A DNA stretch of 64,000 bases from contig NZ_CP042345.1 of the NCBI RefSeq assembly GCF_007954425.1, positions 1,364,001-1,428,000 of the forward strand, in the 5' to 3' direction. Numbering within the stretch: the stretch's first letter is position 1; every line of letters starts with the position of its first letter. A model generated the notes under the pieces. That model was not told the DNA's origin, made no database searches, and was given only the letters and a program-made list of their open reading frames with translations. Both the position numbers and the translations under genes were made by a program. This DNA comes from Novosphingobium ginsenosidimutans (GTDB lineage: Bacteria > Pseudomonadota > Alphaproteobacteria > Sphingomonadales > Sphingomonadaceae). Positions 44,212 to 52,409 of the stretch are shown here, one piece after another.

Positions 44212-44300
44212 CTTTCCTCTTCATTGGTCATATGGTTAATGACAGGCACTGATCCCGCTTAGGGTTCATCGCCGCACAACGGGGCAAAGGGGGATTACCC

Positions 44301-44996
44301 ATGCGCGTACTGCTGATTGAGGACGAGCCGACCACGGCGCGGGCCATCGAATTGATGCTGACCACCGAAGGTTTCAATGTCTATTCGACCGACCTGGGCG
44401 AAGAGGGCTTGGACCTTGGCAAGCTCTACGATTACGACATCATCCTCCTCGACCTGAACCTGCCCGACATGCACGGGTATGACGTGCTCAAGAAGCTGCG
44501 CGTCGCCAAGGTCCAGACCCCGGTGCTGATCCTGTCGGGCATTTCGGAGATGGATTCTAAGGTCCGCTCGTTCGGCTTCGGCGCTGATGATTACGTCACC
44601 AAGCCATTCCACCGCGAGGAACTGGTCGCCCGTATCCATGCTGTGGTGCGCCGTTCCAAGGGTCATTCGCAGTCGATCATTCGCACCGGCAAGCTGGCCG
44701 TGAACCTGGATGCCAAGACCGTTGAGGTCGATGGCGCCCGCGTTCACCTGACCGGCAAGGAATATGCGATGCTTGAGCTGCTTTCGCTGCGCAAGGGCAC
44801 CACGCTGACCAAGGAAATGTTCCTGAACCACCTTTATGGCGGCATGGACGAACCCGAACTCAAGATCATCGACGTGTTCATCTGCAAGCTGCGCAAGAAG
44901 CTGGCGCATGCCTGCGGTGGTGAAAACTACATCGAGACCGTCTGGGGCCGTGGCTATGTGCTGCGCGATCCGGGTGAAGAGGCGGTTGCCGCCTGA
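44301..44996 (+). CDS. ctrA: Cell-cycle master response regulator CtrA
   Basis: A 231-residue OmpR-type regulator, the same length as in Caulobacter. The receiver domain has the acidic pocket IEDEP, Asp 51 in ILLDLNLP and Lys in YVTKPF; the winged helix (about 125-225) has KEYAMLELL and the recognition region [18 protein letters not shown]. The C-terminus ends in VAA, fitting the ClpXP degradation tail of CtrA. It controls division, motility and, in many relatives, gene transfer agents. The ribosome site is AAGGGGG. A terminator follows at 45022. Confidence 0.95.
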   Translation: MRVLLIEDEPTTARAIELMLTTEGFNVYSTDLGEEGLDLGKLYDYDIILLDLNLPDMHGYDVLKKLRVAKVQTPVLILSGISEMDSKVRSFGFGADDYVTKPFHREELVARIHAVVRRSKGHSQSIIRTGKLAVNLDAKTVEVDGARVHLTGKEYAMLELLSLRKGTTLTKEMFLNHLYGGMDEPELKIIDVFICKLRKKLAHACGGENYIETVWGRGYVLRDPGEEAVAA

Positions 44997-45021
44997 AGCT
45001 AAGTACCCGTTGGTTTGAAGG

Positions 45022-45055
45022 CGGCCCGCTTCTTCGGAAGCGGGCCGTTTTCATT
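45022..45055 (+). terminator. Rho-independent terminator after ctrA
   Basis: Perfect 11-base stem CGGCCCGCTTC / GAAGCGGGCCG with a TTCG tetraloop (45033-45036), followed by TTTTCATTT. It lies 25 bases after the ctrA stop and could also serve the convergent gene at 45070. Confidence 0.9.
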
Positions 45056-45069
45056 TGGGTCTGGCTGCT

Positions 45070-45894
45070 TCACCCGATCCGGTTGAAGTAGGTCGTCTCC
45101 AGCTTGGGCATGGCCTGGCCGGCCCAGACGATGGTCTCGGTCATCGACTTCTGGTCCTTGGCCACGGCATAGACCCGGGTCGAGACGGGTGCACCGCCCT
45201 TGCCCAGGGTCATCACCAGGGTGTTCGGCGCGGGCTGGCGCAGCGAGACCGTATCGATGAAGTCCATGTTGCCGCCGATTGGCACGGCGATGCCATCGGC
45301 GGCCGCAGTCGATTCCGCGCGCCGGGTGGCGCCGTCGGGGGCGACAATCTCGACCACCGTAGTCCAGCGCTGGTCGTCACCCTGACGGAAGGAAATCGTC
45401 ACCGCGCGGGGACGCTCTTCAGCCGGAATGCGCGCAACTTCCAGCGACCAGCTTCCAACCAGCGGGCTGGCCTTCGCAGCGACCGCCTGAGCGGCTGGTG
45501 CCGGGGCGATCGGCTGCGACGGATTGTTGGCCGCGAACATCAGTCCGACAGCGGCGAGGGGCAGTGCAACAAGCATGACAAACCTTCCTTTCGACCATTG
45601 GCGTCCCGGCTGGCGGGACTGCCCGGAAGCATCGGTCAGGGAATGTGGGCCCGATAGATCGATATTCTTGTCCCAGATTTTCTGGGCATCGAGAAGCCGC
45701 GCCAGTTCGCGGCTGCTGCCGACCCCGGTCTTGCGGCGTGCATCGCGCAGGCGCTCGTTGATCGAAGCTTCCGACTTGCCCAGCGTCACCGCGATCGATT
45801 TGACCGTATGGCCGGCGGCCAGCAGGCGCAGGACTTCGACTTCCTTGTCATTCAGGGCGGCGGTTTCGGCAGGCATGGGGAATTGAACCGTCAT
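45070..45894 (-). CDS. Membrane-anchored LuxR-type regulator with periplasmic domain
   Basis: A 274-residue protein. The N-terminal HTH of the LuxR type spans about 12-70 (LNDKEVEVLRLLAAGHTVKSI with the recognition helix around SEASINERLRDARRKTG). A basic linker leads to one membrane helix (about 105-122, FVMLVALPLAAVGLMFAA). The rest (about 145-274) lies in the periplasm and has no recognised domain: LVGSWSLEVARIPAEERP, VEIVAPDGATRRAES and LVMTLGKGGAP. The layout is that of a one-component sensor with DNA binding in the cytoplasm. No partner gene adjoins. It converges on ctrA. Confidence 0.75.
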   Translation of the reverse strand: MTVQFPMPAETAALNDKEVEVLRLLAAGHTVKSIAVTLGKSEASINERLRDARRKTGVGSSRELARLLDAQKIWDKNIDLSGPHSLTDASGQSRQPGRQWSKGRFVMLVALPLAAVGLMFAANNPSQPIAPAPAAQAVAAKASPLVGSWSLEVARIPAEERPRAVTISFRQGDDQRWTTVVEIVAPDGATRRAESTAAADGIAVPIGGNMDFIDTVSLRQPAPNTLVMTLGKGGAPVSTRVYAVAKDQKSMTETIVWAGQAMPKLETTYFNRIG

Positions 45895-46015
45895 GGTAGT
45901 TGATCACCATAAGCGCCGTTAAGCGTCCATCCCAATTTTCTTGTGCCGTGCGGTCGCGCCGGCAGTCAGCCGCCATGCTTGACCCCCGCTGGCGGCGCTG
46001 TCACAGGCACCGCCC

Positions 46016-46732
46016 ATGACCGCGCACAAACCCGGCGATCCGACCACGATCAACCGTCTCTACGGCCGCTCGAAGGGCAAGCCCCTGCGCGCCGGCCAGC
46101 AGGAGCTGGTTGATCAGCTGCTGCCGCAGATTGCAGTTCCGGCCGAAGGAATGGTCACCGCCGAAAGGCTGTTTGGCCAGGATTGCCCGCTTCATTTCGA
46201 AATCGGCTTCGGCGGAGGTGAGCACATGGCGGCGCGCGCCGATATGTTGCCCGATCATGGCTTCATCGGTGCCGAACCTTTCGTCAACGGGGTGGCCCAG
46301 GCGCTCGTCCATGTCTCTGGCGACCATGGCGCGCACCCGCCGCTTGGCAATGTCCGGATCTGGCATGGCGATGCGCTGGACGTGCTGCGGCGCATTCCGG
46401 ATGGGTCGCTCTCGTTCCTGTATCTGCTCCATCCCGATCCATGGCCCAAGGCCCGCCACGCCAAGCGGCGGATGATGAATGACGGGCCGGTCGACCTGTT
46501 TGCCGCGAAGCTGAAGCCGGGCGGCGAATTCCGCTTTGGCACCGATCATGCGGTCTATGTCCGCCACGCGCTGATGGTGATGCGCCGCCATTCCGATCAG
46601 TTCGAATGGCTGATCGACAAGCCGCAGGATTTCCAGAAGCGCCCCGGCGGATGGCCTGAAACGCGTTATGAGCAGAAAGCGCGGACGGTTTATGGCCACG
46701 AGGTCTGGTACTTCCGCTATCGCCGCCGCTGA
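46016..46732 (+). CDS. trmB: tRNA (guanine(46)-N7)-methyltransferase
   Basis: A 238-residue class I methyltransferase that methylates G46 of tRNA with S-adenosylmethionine. The SAM motif is LHFEIGFGGGEH; the family block LHPDPWPKARHAKRRM and the C-terminal TRYEQKA with HEVWYFRY are present. Length matches the family. Confidence 0.95.
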   Translation: MTAHKPGDPTTINRLYGRSKGKPLRAGQQELVDQLLPQIAVPAEGMVTAERLFGQDCPLHFEIGFGGGEHMAARADMLPDHGFIGAEPFVNGVAQALVHVSGDHGAHPPLGNVRIWHGDALDVLRRIPDGSLSFLYLLHPDPWPKARHAKRRMMNDGPVDLFAAKLKPGGEFRFGTDHAVYVRHALMVMRRHSDQFEWLIDKPQDFQKRPGGWPETRYEQKARTVYGHEVWYFRYRRR

Positions 46733-46825
46733 AACTGTGCCGATCTGAACCGTAGCCCAAGTCATCGTCCCGCACAGGCAGAATACAGGGTAAGATCCTG
46801 CATCGGCTCAGCGAAGGGAGATGGC

Positions 46826-47194
46826 ATGCGCAAGACCTTGGTTCTGATCATAGCGCTGGTGCTGGCAGCTCCCGCTGCGGCTGCAATCGACGATAGCTGG
46901 CCGCTTCTGGTCGAGGCCGGCGACGCCGACTGTACGCTGACGGTTTCGGGCAATGGTCGGTTCGTGCTGATCGCTGCAAAGGGCCTCGGGGCGGGCGATA
47001 CCGCGCGCTACCAGCTTCGCAACGGCGACATGACGCCGATCGACTGGACTGTGCGGGCCGATGCCTCTGGCCGCTTTGCCCGGTACTATGTGCCCTTCCG
47101 CTGGGGGCGACGCGGCGGCACGGTGCAGGTCGACGTCACCAGTGAAAGCTGCCGGCTGTCAGCCAGCTTCCCGTGGGAGCGCTATACCGGCTGA
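46826..47194 (+). CDS. Small exported protein of unknown function
   Basis: A 122-residue protein with a signal peptide (KTLVLIIALVLAAPAAAAI, cleavage near residue 20). The mature part is beta-rich (GDADCTLTVSGNGRFVLIA, GTVQVDVTSESCRLS) with two cysteines that may form a disulfide. No domain was recognised. It follows trmB by 93 bases, and its end overlaps the convergent VOC gene by 13 bases. Confidence 0.65.
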   Translation: MRKTLVLIIALVLAAPAAAAIDDSWPLLVEAGDADCTLTVSGNGRFVLIAAKGLGAGDTARYQLRNGDMTPIDWTVRADASGRFARYYVPFRWGRRGGTVQVDVTSESCRLSASFPWERYTG

Positions 47195-47670
47195 AGCTCT
47201 GGCGGCGAGCCGGCAGCCAGCAAGGCGGCCCACTGATCGGCTGACATGACCTGCGCGAAATGCTTAGCCTGGGCTGGATCGAACAACTCGATCAGGAAGG
47301 CGCCTTCGACCCACAGCTCGATCAGTTCGAACAGTCCACCACGGTTGCAGAGCCGCGCAGGCCAGCCTGCGGCCCGCGCGATGGCAAGGATATCGGCCGC
47401 AGCCTGCGGTACCGCGAGGGCGAGATGCACCTCGCTGGAGCGGCTGGCTGCATTCGTCGGTCGCCATTCAGCCTCGATCGGGCCCTGTGTCAGACCGTCA
47501 CCGCGCCGGACCACCTCAATCTCGGTCTGGCCATCGTTGGCCCAGGCAATCCAGGCCTCCGGCCCGCCCGGCGGAAAGGGCATGGCCTGGCCGCCCATCA
47601 ACCGAGCGAGTACCCTGGCGACATTGTCAGGCCGATCCGCCGGGATCGATGCATGAAGAATTCTGGTCAT
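47182..47670 (-). CDS. VOC-superfamily (glyoxalase-like) protein
   Basis: A 162-residue protein that reads ILHASIPADRPDNVARVLARL, HLALAVP and FELIELWVEGAFLIELFDPAQ, the betaalphabetabetabeta pattern of vicinal oxygen chelate domains (His and Glu ligands plausible). It probably acts on a small molecule; its target is not evident. It lies 14 bases after the membrane-protein gene on the same strand and may belong to the truncated-haemoglobin operon. Confidence 0.65.
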   Translation of the reverse strand: MTRILHASIPADRPDNVARVLARLMGGQAMPFPPGGPEAWIAWANDGQTEIEVVRRGDGLTQGPIEAEWRPTNAASRSSEVHLALAVPQAAADILAIARAAGWPARLCNRGGLFELIELWVEGAFLIELFDPAQAKHFAQVMSADQWAALLAAGSPPELQPV

Positions 47671-47684
47671 TGTGGGTCCTCCAA

Positions 47685-48149
47685 TCAGCCGATCACCGCT
47701 GCGCGGATCACGGCGGCGGCCAGGCCAAAGAAGGCGAGGCAGGCGGGCACGGTCAGGACCTGCGCCGCCACCGCCAGGGTATCCATCGGCCCGGTCCAGG
47801 TCTGGAGCGGGGCAAGGCGGCGGACAAAGGCCGAGGGCTGGCGCGGCGGGTTCATGCCGAACAGGATGGAAGCCGTGCCGAAGTACATCGCCGCATAGCC
47901 CAGGCTGATCACGATTGCGAAGATCGCTTCGCCATCATGGCCGCTCGCCGCGAAGAGACCGCCGAAGAACAGGCCATAGCAGGCCGCCATGCTGCCCCAG
48001 ATCCAGCCGGGCAGTTCCAGATCGACCCTCTCCGGCTGGACCGGGGTGGCTTTAGTACGCGGGAAGACCGTCGCCAGAATGCTCACATCGTGGGCATCGG
48101 CCAGATCGATCGCATGATCGGCTGTAAATGTTTGGCGCAGTTCAAGCAT
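47685..48149 (-). CDS. Small integral membrane protein of unknown function
   Basis: A 154-residue protein with a charged N-terminal part (about 1-45) and four predicted membrane helices (about 48-66, 73-97, 118-138, 138-152). It overlaps the truncated-haemoglobin stop by 8 bases and so is co-translated with it. No known domain was recognised. It is a candidate partner of the haemoglobin in nitric oxide or oxygen handling at the membrane. Confidence 0.7.
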   Translation of the reverse strand: MLELRQTFTADHAIDLADAHDVSILATVFPRTKATPVQPERVDLELPGWIWGSMAACYGLFFGGLFAASGHDGEAIFAIVISLGYAAMYFGTASILFGMNPPRQPSAFVRRLAPLQTWTGPMDTLAVAAQVLTVPACLAFFGLAAAVIRAAVIG

Positions 48150-48609
48150 GGCTTAGTCCTTTCATCGCGTGAAGATCGCGGCGGCCGTCGCGGTGGATCC
48201 TGATGCCCGTCAGCAGGCTGTCGGCGATCGAACGGGCGCGCTTGCCGACCAGCGTCGTTGCGCCGGGATCGCCCTCAAGCTCTCGCAAGGTGGCTTCGAA
48301 CAGCGCCAGCCAGCGCCGGAAGTGAAATTCGCCGATCCCCGGGATTGCGGCATGCAGTGTCATGGGACTGCCGTTGAACTGCCCTTCGCCAAGCAGAATC
48401 ACGCCCCAGAACTGCTTCATGCGCGCCAGGTGCGGACCCCAATCGTCGATCTTGGCGGCAAAGATCGGGGCCAGCACCGGGTCCGTGCGGACCTTGGCAT
48501 AGAACTCTTCCACCAGCCGATCGATGAAGCGGGCATCAATGCTGACTGTAGCGGCGGCGGCGCGCTTTGCGGCTCTGGCAGCAGCGGCGATGGGGTGCGG
48601 ATCGGACAT
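48142..48609 (-). CDS. Group III truncated haemoglobin
   Basis: A 155-residue globin of the trHbP group. It has the features RLVEEFYAKVRTDPVLAPIF, the DDWGPHLARMKQFWG region (distal side) and the proximal His in FHFRRWLALFEATL. Group III globins bind oxygen and nitric oxide and are often under NsrR or FNR-type control. The promoter region holds the operator at 48623. It is the first gene of an operon with the small membrane protein and probably the VOC protein. Confidence 0.9.
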   Translation of the reverse strand: MSDPHPIAAAARAAKRAAAATVSIDARFIDRLVEEFYAKVRTDPVLAPIFAAKIDDWGPHLARMKQFWGVILLGEGQFNGSPMTLHAAIPGIGEFHFRRWLALFEATLRELEGDPGATTLVGKRARSIADSLLTGIRIHRDGRRDLHAMKGLSHA

Positions 48610-48622
48610 GGCAGCGACTCAA

Positions 48623-48647
48623 TAAGTGGTAAGTTGAATACCACTTA
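48623..48647. promoter_or_regulatory. Inverted-repeat operator 1 (likely NsrR-like Rrf2 site)
   Basis: Perfect 9-base arms TAAGTGGTA and TACCACTTA separated by 7 bases (AGTTGAA). It lies 14-38 bases upstream of the truncated-haemoglobin start and 43 bases before the Rrf2 start. The 25-base length fits Rrf2-family operators. A second copy with the same spacing is at 48664. Confidence 0.6.
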
Positions 48648-48663
48648 ACAAATCTTGCCTGGT

Positions 48664-48688
48664 TAAGCAATATCCAATATACCACTTT
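48664..48688. promoter_or_regulatory. Inverted-repeat operator 2, at the Rrf2 start
   Basis: Arms TAAGCAATA and TACCACTTT separated by 7 bases (TCCAATA). The right arm agrees with operator 1 in 8 of 9 positions, the left in 6 of 9. It ends one base before the Rrf2 start codon, so binding would block its transcription or translation: likely autoregulation. Confidence 0.5.
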
Positions 48689-48689
48689 T

Positions 48690-49148
48690 ATGCGCCTGAA
48701 CCTTCACACCGACTATGCGTTGCGGCTGCTGATGTATCTTGCCCAGCATGGCGGCCAGGCTTCGGTCGATGAAGTGGCGGGGGTGTTTGGGGTCTCGCGC
48801 CATCACCTGATGAAGGTTGCGCAGCAGCTGACCGCGCTGGGCTATCTCGAGGCGCGGCGCGGGCGGGGCGGCGGCGTGTCGCTGGCGCGGCCAGCGGCAG
48901 AAATCAACGTGGGTGCAGTGGTGCGTGCGCTGGAGCCGACCGGAACTTTTGTCGAGTGTTTCGATCGCCAGACCAACACTTGTACAATTGCCGGGGTTTG
49001 TGGCCTGCAAGGTGCGCTGAACCTGGCGCTGGGCGATTTCCTGGCGCGACTCGATGGCTATACGCTTGCCCAGCTCGCTCCAAACCCGGCCCGATTCAGG
49101 GCAGCGATCGGGCTCACGGTGCCACAGGATCAGACCGCCGCAGGATAA
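48690..49148 (+). CDS. nsrR: Rrf2-family transcriptional regulator, NsrR-like
   Basis: A 152-residue Rrf2 protein with an N-terminal winged helix (MRLNLHTDYALRLLMYL, recognition helix FGVSRHHLMKVAQQL, wing ARRGRGGGVSLARP). It has exactly three clustered cysteines at 90, 98 and 104, the positions and spacing of the iron-sulfur ligands of NsrR; IscR spacing would be different. NsrR represses NO-detoxification genes until NO destroys its cluster. The ATG has no visible ribosome site, and operator 2 abuts it, so the mRNA may be leaderless. It is divergent from the truncated-haemoglobin operon. Confidence 0.82.
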   Translation: MRLNLHTDYALRLLMYLAQHGGQASVDEVAGVFGVSRHHLMKVAQQLTALGYLEARRGRGGGVSLARPAAEINVGAVVRALEPTGTFVECFDRQTNTCTIAGVCGLQGALNLALGDFLARLDGYTLAQLAPNPARFRAAIGLTVPQDQTAAG

Positions 49149-49206
49149 TTTCACTTCGGCGTGGGTGTGAAAAACTTTCTGGCAGTGCCGTGACGCTAAC
49201 TCTAGT

Positions 49207-49223
49207 CATTTGATCGACAAATG
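49207..49223. promoter_or_regulatory. Palindrome upstream of the TauE-family gene
   Basis: Perfect 6-base arms CATTTG and CAAATG separated by ATCGA, 18-34 bases before the start at 49241. It has the size of an operator. It bears no resemblance to the sites at 48623 and 48664. Confidence 0.3.
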
Positions 49224-49240
49224 CCGCACAGGAGTCGGTC

Positions 49241-50005
49241 ATGGACCTTGGCAATATCGACCTAGTCTACCTGCTCCCGTTCATCGGGGTAGGTTTCGCC
49301 GCGCAATTGGTCGATGGGGCGCTGGGCATGGCCTTTGGCGTGATTTCCAACACCTTGCTGGTCGGCGTGCTAGGGGTTCCGCCCGCCCTCGCTTCGCAGC
49401 GGGTCCATGTCGTCGAGTGCTTTACTACCGCGACTTCTGGAATCAGCCACTTGCTGCACGGCAATGTCGACAAGACGCTGTTCTTCCGTTTGCTAATCCC
49501 CGGCGTGATCGGCGGTATCGCCGGCGCCTATGTCCTGACCTCGCTCGATGCCGAAGTGGTCAAGCCGTTCGTGCTGACTTACCTGGCCGGGATTGGCCTT
49601 TACCTGCTTTGGCGCGGGCTGTTCTATCCCCCCAAGCTGCGTGAAGCTGGCCTCGTGGCGCCGCTGGGCCTGGTGGGCGGATTTCTTGACGCGGCAGGCG
49701 GCGGCGGCTGGGGGCCGGTGGTCACCTCGAATCTGCTCATCCAAGGGGCCGATCCGCGCAAGGTGGTCGGCACGGTCAACACGGTCGAGTTCTTCCTGAC
49801 GCTGACGATCAGCGCCACCTTCATCTACCATCTGGGTTTTGCCGATGTCGCCGGCGCGACCCTGGGCCTGTTGATCGGCGGGGTCGCTGCCGCTCCGCTC
49901 GGAGCCTGGGCCGCCAAGCACTTCCCTCCCAAGATCATGCTGATCCTGGTCGGGATCGTGCTGACCCTGACCAGCGGCTACGGCGTCTACCGCGCTTGGG
50001 GTTAG
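49241..50005 (+). CDS. TSUP family transporter (TauE/SafE)
   Basis: A 254-residue membrane protein with seven to eight helices. The two halves carry the family repeats QLVDGALGMAFGVISNTLL and GGFLDAAGGGGWGPVVTSNLL. TauE/SafE proteins export sulfite, sulfoacetate or related anions. Ribosome site AGGAG lies 7 bases upstream. It is on the same strand as the Rrf2 gene, but 92 bases and a palindrome separate them. Confidence 0.88.
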   Translation: MDLGNIDLVYLLPFIGVGFAAQLVDGALGMAFGVISNTLLVGVLGVPPALASQRVHVVECFTTATSGISHLLHGNVDKTLFFRLLIPGVIGGIAGAYVLTSLDAEVVKPFVLTYLAGIGLYLLWRGLFYPPKLREAGLVAPLGLVGGFLDAAGGGGWGPVVTSNLLIQGADPRKVVGTVNTVEFFLTLTISATFIYHLGFADVAGATLGLLIGGVAAAPLGAWAAKHFPPKIMLILVGIVLTLTSGYGVYRAWG

Positions 50006-50012
50006 GCAGGCT

Positions 50013-52298
50013 CTAGCCCGCCACGCCGGCTGCAGCCAGCACGGCCAGGGTCAGGATATCCGGGGCAATCGCGGTCATCGGGATCACCTGAACTGGCTTT
50101 TCCATGCCGATCAGCATCGGCCCGATCGTGGCATTGCCCGCCAGTTCGCGCAGCAGCTTGGCCGAGATATTGGCTGATTGCAGCCCCGGCATCACCAGCA
50201 CATTGGCCGGCGCGGTCAGGCGGCTGAACGGATAGTTCTTCATCACGGTCGGGTTAAGCGCTGCGTCGGGGGCCACATCGCCTTCGTACTCGAAGCCCGG
50301 ATTCTCGGCATCCAGGATCGCCACAGCCTCGCGAATGTTCTCCAGGTAACGCCCCGGCGGATTGCCGAAGGTCGAATAGGACAGGAAAGCCACGCGCGGC
50401 TCATGTCCCAGACGGCGCGCAACGGCGGCCGTTTCCTTGGCGATCACCGCAAGGTCAGCAGCGCTCGGCCGCTCGTTGACCGTCGTGTCGGACAGGAACA
50501 CCGTATAGTTCTTGCCGATCATCAGGTGGATGCCGAACGGCAGGCGCCCTTCCTGCGGCTCAAGCACCTGGCGCACTTCGCGCATGGTCTGGGCGAAGGT
50601 GCGGGTCCGGCCGGTGACCATGGCATCGCCCACGCCCAGCTTCAGTAGCAGTGAGGCAAAGACGTTGCGGTCCTGGTTGACCATGCGGCGCACGTCCCGC
50701 TCAAGGAAGCCGCGCCGCTGCAACTTGGCATAAAGCGTCTCAACCATCGCCGGGACATATTCGCTGACAGCTGAATTTTCGATCTGATAGCTGTCCGGGT
50801 TTTCGACCCCCAGTTCGATCAGCTTGGCCTTGACCTGATCGGTCCGGCCAACCAGCACCGGCTCGCCATAGCCAAAGTCGCGGTACTGGATGGCGGCGCG
50901 CAGAACGATCTCGTCCTCGGCCTCGGCAAAGATCACCCGCTTGGGGTTGGCCTTCACCTGCTCATAGACCTGGGTCAGCACCGAAGTGGTCGGGTTGAGC
51001 CGGGCCTTAAGGCTGTGGCGGTAGGCGTCGAAATCCTCGATCTGTTTCTGCGCGACGCCAGTCTCCATCGCCGCCTTGGCGACGGCTGAGGATACCACTT
51101 CCATCAGCCGCGGATCGAACGGCGCGGGGATGATGTAATCGGGCCCGAACTGGTACTTCTGTCCGTAAGCCGCGGCGACTTCCTCGGGCACCTGCTCGCG
51201 CGCCAGCTCGGCAATGGCCTTGGCGGCGGCGATCTTCATTTCCTCGTTGATCGTGGTCGCCCGCACATCGAGCGCGCCGCGGAAGATGAAGGGGAAGCCC
51301 AGGACATTGTTGACCTGGTTGGGATAGTCTGACCGGCCCGTCGCGATGATCGCATCGGGGCGCACAGCCTTGGCGTCCTCGGGCCGGATTTCCGGATCGG
51401 GGTTGGCCATGGCGAAGATGATCGGCTTCGGCGCCATCCTGGCGACATATTCAGGCTTCAGCGCACCGGCAGCCGACAGGCCCAGGAAGATGTCAGCCCC
51501 GACCAGCGCTTCTTCCAGGCTGCGGGCGGTGGTGTCGATCGCGTGCGCGCTCTTCCACTGGTCCATCCCGCCTTCGCGGCCGCGATAGATCACCCCGGAA
51601 CGGTCGCAGACGGTCACGTTGTCGTGGCGCACGCCCATCGACTTGATCAAGGCGGTGCAGGCCAGCGCCGAGGCACCCGCGCCGTTGACCACTACCTTCA
51701 CATCCTTGAACTCGCGCCCGGTCAGGTAGCAGGCGTTGACCAGACCGGCGGCGGCGATGATCGCCGTGCCGTGCTGGTCATCGTGCATCACCGGGATCTT
51801 CATCCGCTCGCGCAGGGCCTGCTCGATCACGAAGCATTCGGGGGCCTTGATATCTTCCAGATTGATGCCGCCGAAGCTCGGCTCCATCATCGCCACGGCC
51901 TCGATGATCGCATCGGGGTCTTCGCTGGCCAGTTCGATGTCGATCGAATCGACGTCGGCGAAGCGCTTGAACAGAACGGCCTTGCCTTCCATCACCGGCT
52001 TTGAGGCCAATGCGCCAAGGTTGCCCAGACCAAGGATCGCAGTGCCGTTCGAAATCACCGCGACTAGGTTGCCCTTGGCCGTATACTCGTAGGCATCGGC
52101 CGGATTGGCGGCGATCGCTTCTACCGGCACGGCCACGCCGGGCGAATAGGCCAGGCTCAGATCGCGCTGCGTCGCCATCGGCTTTGACGCGATGATCTCG
52201 ATTTTACCGGGGCGGATCGTCTTGTGATAGAACAGGGCCTCGCGCTCGGTGAAGCTCACTCTGCTGTTCTCGTCCCGCGGACTCGTTTCGTCGGACAC
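50013..52298 (-). CDS. maeB: NADP-dependent malic enzyme, MaeB type
   Basis: A 761-residue enzyme that oxidatively decarboxylates malate to pyruvate. The N-terminal malic domain starts near [20 protein letters not shown] and includes the NAD-binding region [17 protein letters not shown]. The C-terminal 320 residues form a phosphotransacetylase-like domain ([17 protein letters not shown] and [14 protein letters not shown]) that lacks catalysis and controls the enzyme by acetyl-CoA. Length fits the MaeB family. It converges on the TauE gene and is divergent from mutS. Confidence 0.95.
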   Translation of the reverse strand: MSDETSPRDENSRVSFTEREALFYHKTIRPGKIEIIASKPMATQRDLSLAYSPGVAVPVEAIAANPADAYEYTAKGNLVAVISNGTAILGLGNLGALASKPVMEGKAVLFKRFADVDSIDIELASEDPDAIIEAVAMMEPSFGGINLEDIKAPECFVIEQALRERMKIPVMHDDQHGTAIIAAAGLVNACYLTGREFKDVKVVVNGAGASALACTALIKSMGVRHDNVTVCDRSGVIYRGREGGMDQWKSAHAIDTTARSLEEALVGADIFLGLSAAGALKPEYVARMAPKPIIFAMANPDPEIRPEDAKAVRPDAIIATGRSDYPNQVNNVLGFPFIFRGALDVRATTINEEMKIAAAKAIAELAREQVPEEVAAAYGQKYQFGPDYIIPAPFDPRLMEVVSSAVAKAAMETGVAQKQIEDFDAYRHSLKARLNPTTSVLTQVYEQVKANPKRVIFAEAEDEIVLRAAIQYRDFGYGEPVLVGRTDQVKAKLIELGVENPDSYQIENSAVSEYVPAMVETLYAKLQRRGFLERDVRRMVNQDRNVFASLLLKLGVGDAMVTGRTRTFAQTMREVRQVLEPQEGRLPFGIHLMIGKNYTVFLSDTTVNERPSAADLAVIAKETAAVARRLGHEPRVAFLSYSTFGNPPGRYLENIREAVAILDAENPGFEYEGDVAPDAALNPTVMKNYPFSRLTAPANVLVMPGLQSANISAKLLRELAGNATIGPMLIGMEKPVQVIPMTAIAPDILTLAVLAAAGVAG

Positions 52299-52409
52299 CG
52301 GTACCTCCCTGGATCAGCGCCGCCCTAACGGAACTCGCCGCGACGGGATAGGGGAAAGCTGCCCGACTTGCCTTGGGCGAATCGTATTCAAGCGGCTAAC
52401 CGATTGAGG

